A program made the position numbers and the translations under genes. DNA of 8,608 bases from contig JAJXTQ010000063.1 of assembly GCA_021783685.1 (NCBI GenBank), positions 1 to 8,608 on the forward strand, in the 5' to 3' direction. Positions 5,978-8,608 of the stretch are shown here, in pieces. Below the pieces are notes generated by a model. That model was not told the origin of the DNA, did no database searches, and saw nothing but the letters and a program-made list of their open reading frames with translations. The DNA is from Pseudomonadota bacterium (GTDB lineage Bacteria > Pseudomonadota > Gammaproteobacteria > UBA5335). Each line of letters starts with the position of its first letter. Within the stretch, counting starts at the first letter, position 1.

Positions 5978-8341
5978 TTGGTGCATGGGTCCGTCCGAAT
6001 CGCCGGAATTGGTGCATCTGGGACGCCCGCCTTGCCGTCAGCGCTTCGTCGGTCACTGCCGTTCGGGTCATGGGTGATGTGGCTGATCCTGATCGCCACC
6101 AGCGCCGTGATCGTGTACGCCGCCTATCTCGACCGCGAGGTCGTGACGCGTTTCGAGACGCGGCGCTGGTCGCTGCCAGCCCAGGTGTTCGGGCGCCCCC
6201 TGGAACTCGGGGTTGGCGAACCCACGAGCCGGGGTCGCGTGCTGCGGGAGCTGCAGCGCGTGGGCTATCGCCAGAGCGCCGGAGTGCATGTCCCGGGAAC
6301 CTATCAAGCCGACGGCGCCGATCGCCTCCTGATCCATGTCCGGAGCCTCACGTTCTGGGATGGTCCCCAGCCGGCGCGCCGGATTCGTGTCGCCTTCGAC
6401 GCGAACGGCATCGTCGAACTCACCGACCTCGAACGACAGACGGCGCTGACGCTGATTCGGCTGGATCCTGAACTCATCGGCTCCCTGTACGGCGCCGATG
6501 GGGAGGATCGGGTCCTGCTGCAACTCAAGGCGGTGCCCGAGGCCTTGGTGCTGGGACTGCTGGCCGTGGAAGACCGTCATTTCACGCACCACGCTGGCAT
6601 CGATCCCGGCGCCGTGCTGCGGGCTGCGGCGGTCAATCTGCGCGCCGGCCGCGTGGTGCAGGGCGGCAGCACGCTCACCCAGCAGCTGGTCAAGAATCTC
6701 TTTCTGGACAGCGAACGGAGCTTCCGCCGCAAGTTCGACGAAGCGCTCATGGCCTTGTTGCTGGAGTGGCACTACGACAAGGGGGAGATCCTCGAGACCT
6801 ATCTCAACGAGGTCTACCTCGGTCAGCAGGGCGGGCGCGCCATCCACGGTTTCGGGCTCGCCAGCCAGTATTACTTCGGCAAGCCGCTTGATGAGCTGGA
6901 AATCCAGGAGCAGGCGCTGCTGGTCGCGCTGGTCAAGGGACCGTCCTACTATCATCCGTTGCGGCAGCCGGCGCGCGCCAAGGCGCGGCGCGATGTAGTC
7001 CTCGCGCGCTATGCCCAGGCCGGGCTGCTGGATCCGGGACAACTCGCCCCGACCCAGGCCAGGCCCTTGGGCGTGCGGCCGGCGTTGGCGCGGGCCGGAA
7101 GCTACGCCGCGGCCTTGGGCCTGGTGCGCGATCACCTCATGCGCGACTACTCGGCGGACGCCCTGACCGCGGAGGGGTTGCGGGTTTTCACGACGCTCGA
7201 CCCCGAGGTTCAGGAGCAGGCGACCGGTGCGCTGACCCGGCAGCTCGACCGCTTGGGGCAGCGTGGCAAGGCCCGTCTCGAAGGGGCCATGGTGGTCACC
7301 GATACGCTTACAGGGGCCGTGCAAGCGGTCGCCGGCGGCCGGAATGATGCCGCGGAAGGACTCAATCGGGCGCTGTTCGCCCGCCGACCCATCGGGTCTC
7401 TGGTCAAGCCGGCAGTCTATCTCACGGCGCTCGAATCGGAGGCCTACTCGCTGGCCACGCCACTGGACGATGCGCCCGTTGCGGTGACACTGGCCAATGG
7501 CACGGTCTGGCGCCCGGGCAATTCGTCCGGACGTTTCCATGGCAGCGAGCCGTTGTTCCAAGCGCTCGCGCAGTCCCACAATGCGGCGACGGTCCGGTTG
7601 GGTCTGGCGCTCGGCGTGCCGGCGGTCGTGAAGACCCTGCGCAGCCTCGGGGTGGAGGCGGATGTCCTGCCGGTCCCGGCCTTGCTCCTCGGGGCCGTCG
7701 AGCTGACGCCGTTCGAGGTCGCCCAGATGTATCAGACGATTGCCGGTGCGGGCATACGCGCTCCGCTGCAGGTGATCCAGCAAGTCGTCTCGCCGCGCGG
7801 CGAGGCCCTGCAACGCTATCCGCTGGCGGTGCAGACGGCCGCCTCACCGCAGGCCATGGCGCTGCTTCACGCCGCGCTGCAGCAGGTCGTCCGTCAAGGG
7901 ACGGCACGTGCCGCTGCGGCGCTCCCCCCTGCCCTGGAAGCGGCCGGCAAGACGGGTACCACGGATGATCAGCGCGACGCATGGTTCGCCGGTTATGCCG
8001 GTGATCGGCTCGCCGTGGTCTGGGTGGGGCGGGACGACAACACCCCGATGGGCCTGTCGGGATCCGCGGGCGCGCTCCCGGTCTGGCTCGATTTCATGCG
8101 CCAAACGGAGTTGCATCCCGTTCCCCGCATGCTGCCCGAAGGGGTATCTTTGCAATGGGTCGACCCTGCCAGCGGCCGCGCCGCCGGCCCGGAATGCCCC
8201 GGCGCGATCGAGTTGCCGTTCCGCGAAGGCGGGGGACCGATCGACCCGCTGCCGTGCGCCCCGGGCGAGGACTGGCCCGACGAACGATCGTCACCGGCGC
8301 AGCAGATTCGCCAGTGGTGGCAGGAACTCCTCACGCGATGA
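5978..8341 (+). CDS. mrcB: Penicillin-binding protein 1b, bifunctional peptidoglycan glycosyltransferase/transpeptidase
   Basis: A class A PBP of 787 codons that polymerises lipid II and cross-links peptidoglycan in the periplasm, anchored in the inner membrane. After a short cytoplasmic part comes a transmembrane helix (about 33-50, WVMWLILIATSAVIVYAAYL). A UB2H-type region follows (about 55-140), the docking site for lipoprotein activators in E. coli PBP1b. The GT51 domain has EDRHF with catalytic E198, QGGSTLTQQLVKN (228-240), the second glutamate E255, and ETYLNEVYLG (273-282). The transpeptidase domain has S474-L-V-K477 (nucleophile motif SxxK), S533-H-N535 (SxN) and K658-T-G (KTG). All catalytic residues are present. 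It is a little shorter than E. coli PBP1b (844), which has longer ends. The start is unsure: the first in-frame codons are TTG 5978 and GTG 5981, with AGGGGA (5960-5965) rather far ahead; GTG 6074/ATG 6077 would leave almost no cytoplasmic part. Confidence 0.95.
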   Translation: MVHGSVRIAGIGASGTPALPSALRRSLPFGSWVMWLILIATSAVIVYAAYLDREVVTRFETRRWSLPAQVFGRPLELGVGEPTSRGRVLRELQRVGYRQSAGVHVPGTYQADGADRLLIHVRSLTFWDGPQPARRIRVAFDANGIVELTDLERQTALTLIRLDPELIGSLYGADGEDRVLLQLKAVPEALVLGLLAVEDRHFTHHAGIDPGAVLRAAAVNLRAGRVVQGGSTLTQQLVKNLFLDSERSFRRKFDEALMALLLEWHYDKGEILETYLNEVYLGQQGGRAIHGFGLASQYYFGKPLDELEIQEQALLVALVKGPSYYHPLRQPARAKARRDVVLARYAQAGLLDPGQLAPTQARPLGVRPALARAGSYAAALGLVRDHLMRDYSADALTAEGLRVFTTLDPEVQEQATGALTRQLDRLGQRGKARLEGAMVVTDTLTGAVQAVAGGRNDAAEGLNRALFARRPIGSLVKPAVYLTALESEAYSLATPLDDAPVAVTLANGTVWRPGNSSGRFHGSEPLFQALAQSHNAATVRLGLALGVPAVVKTLRSLGVEADVLPVPALLLGAVELTPFEVAQMYQTIAGAGIRAPLQVIQQVVSPRGEALQRYPLAVQTAASPQAMALLHAALQQVVRQGTARAAAALPPALEAAGKTGTTDDQRDAWFAGYAGDRLAVVWVGRDDNTPMGLSGSAGALPVWLDFMRQTELHPVPRMLPEGVSLQWVDPASGRAAGPECPGAIELPFREGGGPIDPLPCAPGEDWPDERSSPAQQIRQWWQELLTR

Positions 8342-8369
8342 TGCCGGCATATAAGGCGGACCGATCACC

Positions 8370-8608
8370 ATGAAGCGATCCTGGACGATACTCGCCGCCG
8401 CAGTGTGGCTCCTGACGGCTTGCAGCGCCGGCTGGCGCGTGCCGCCGGCGTCGCCTGAACGGCAGGCCGACGCGCCTGCTGCCGTGCCAGCCACCTCACC
8501 GCCGGAAGAAACGCCGCCAAAGCCCGTCATCCGGGAGGACGCGCCGCTGCCGCCGTTGAGCCCCGCTGCACAGGCCCTGCTGCGCCAGGTTGAGTCGCAG
8601 CGCGCCCA
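8370..8608 (+). CDS. Lipoprotein, probable PBP1b activator LpoP-like (partial, C-terminus outside window)
   Basis: Starts at the ATG at 8370, with AAGGCGGA (8353-8360) as ribosome site, 28 bases after the mrcB stop, so probably in one operon with it. The 79 visible codons begin MKRSWTILAAAVWLLTAC: a lipoprotein signal with lipobox LTAC and C18 as the lipidated cysteine. Next is a Pro/Ala-rich linker (about 21-63) suited to reach from the outer membrane through the wall. At the window edge stands LSPAAQALLRQVESQRA (63-79), which looks like the first helix of a TPR repeat. In Pseudomonas and relatives, the outer-membrane TPR lipoprotein LpoP is encoded beside the PBP1b gene and activates it. 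Lipoprotein status is seen in the sequence; the LpoP role is inferred from position and this helix, because the TPR domain itself is cut off. No symbol is given for that reason. Confidence 0.8.
   Translation, partial: MKRSWTILAAAVWLLTACSAGWRVPPASPERQADAPAAVPATSPPEETPPKPVIREDAPLPPLSPAAQALLRQVESQRA

Noticed and set aside
6068..7813. Open frame of 581 codons on the minus strand opposite mrcB.
   Set aside because: The opposite strand encodes all PBP1b catalytic motifs; the antisense translation is low in complexity and has no ribosome site that stands out.

Overview
The window is GC-rich and almost fully coding. It reads as a chromosomal segment of a gammaproteobacterium. The best taxonomic clue is the 787-codon class A penicillin-binding protein at 5978-8341. 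It has the UB2H-type insert and motif order of enterobacterial PBP1b, and a lipoprotein gene follows it directly, as in the PBP1b/LpoP loci of Pseudomonas and relatives. I cannot name the genus; a purple-sulfur-bacterium-like (Chromatiales) or Xanthomonadales-like lineage would fit the composition.

Left part (1-3821), surface glycan synthesis. Three glycosyltransferase genes lie on the minus strand, read from right to left: a GT2 enzyme (2622-1687), a second GT2 enzyme of rhamnosyltransferase type (1690-728), and a GT4-like enzyme (731-1, cut by the window edge). Each junction is a 4-base ATGA overlap, so they are one translationally coupled operon. A fourth glycosyltransferase (GT4, 2679-3821) runs divergently on the plus strand. 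The 56-base gap between the two transcription units holds one TAGAAT hexamer per strand, arranged as a perfect 11-base inverted repeat. This is a candidate shared promoter or operator. No polymerase, flippase or sugar-nucleotide gene lies inside the window, so the glycan cannot be named.

Middle part (3822-5052). A convergent minus-strand gene (4285-3881) encodes a 134-residue protein with a clear Sec signal peptide and no family I recognise. About 730 bases without a convincing gene follow, holding only short hairpins.

Right part (5053-8608), phosphate signalling and cell wall. phoU (5053-5793) stands without pst or phoBR genes in view. It is followed by a strong hairpin whose T-run lies on the minus strand, then by mrcB (PBP1b, bifunctional peptidoglycan synthase), then by the start of a lipoprotein gene whose position and visible sequence suggest the PBP1b activator LpoP.

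I see no CRISPR array, tRNA, rRNA, insertion sequence or defence system. Most of the window is ordinary chromosome. The points worth a second look are the symmetric divergent promoter, the uncharacterised secreted protein, the empty 730-base stretch and the reversed terminator after phoU.
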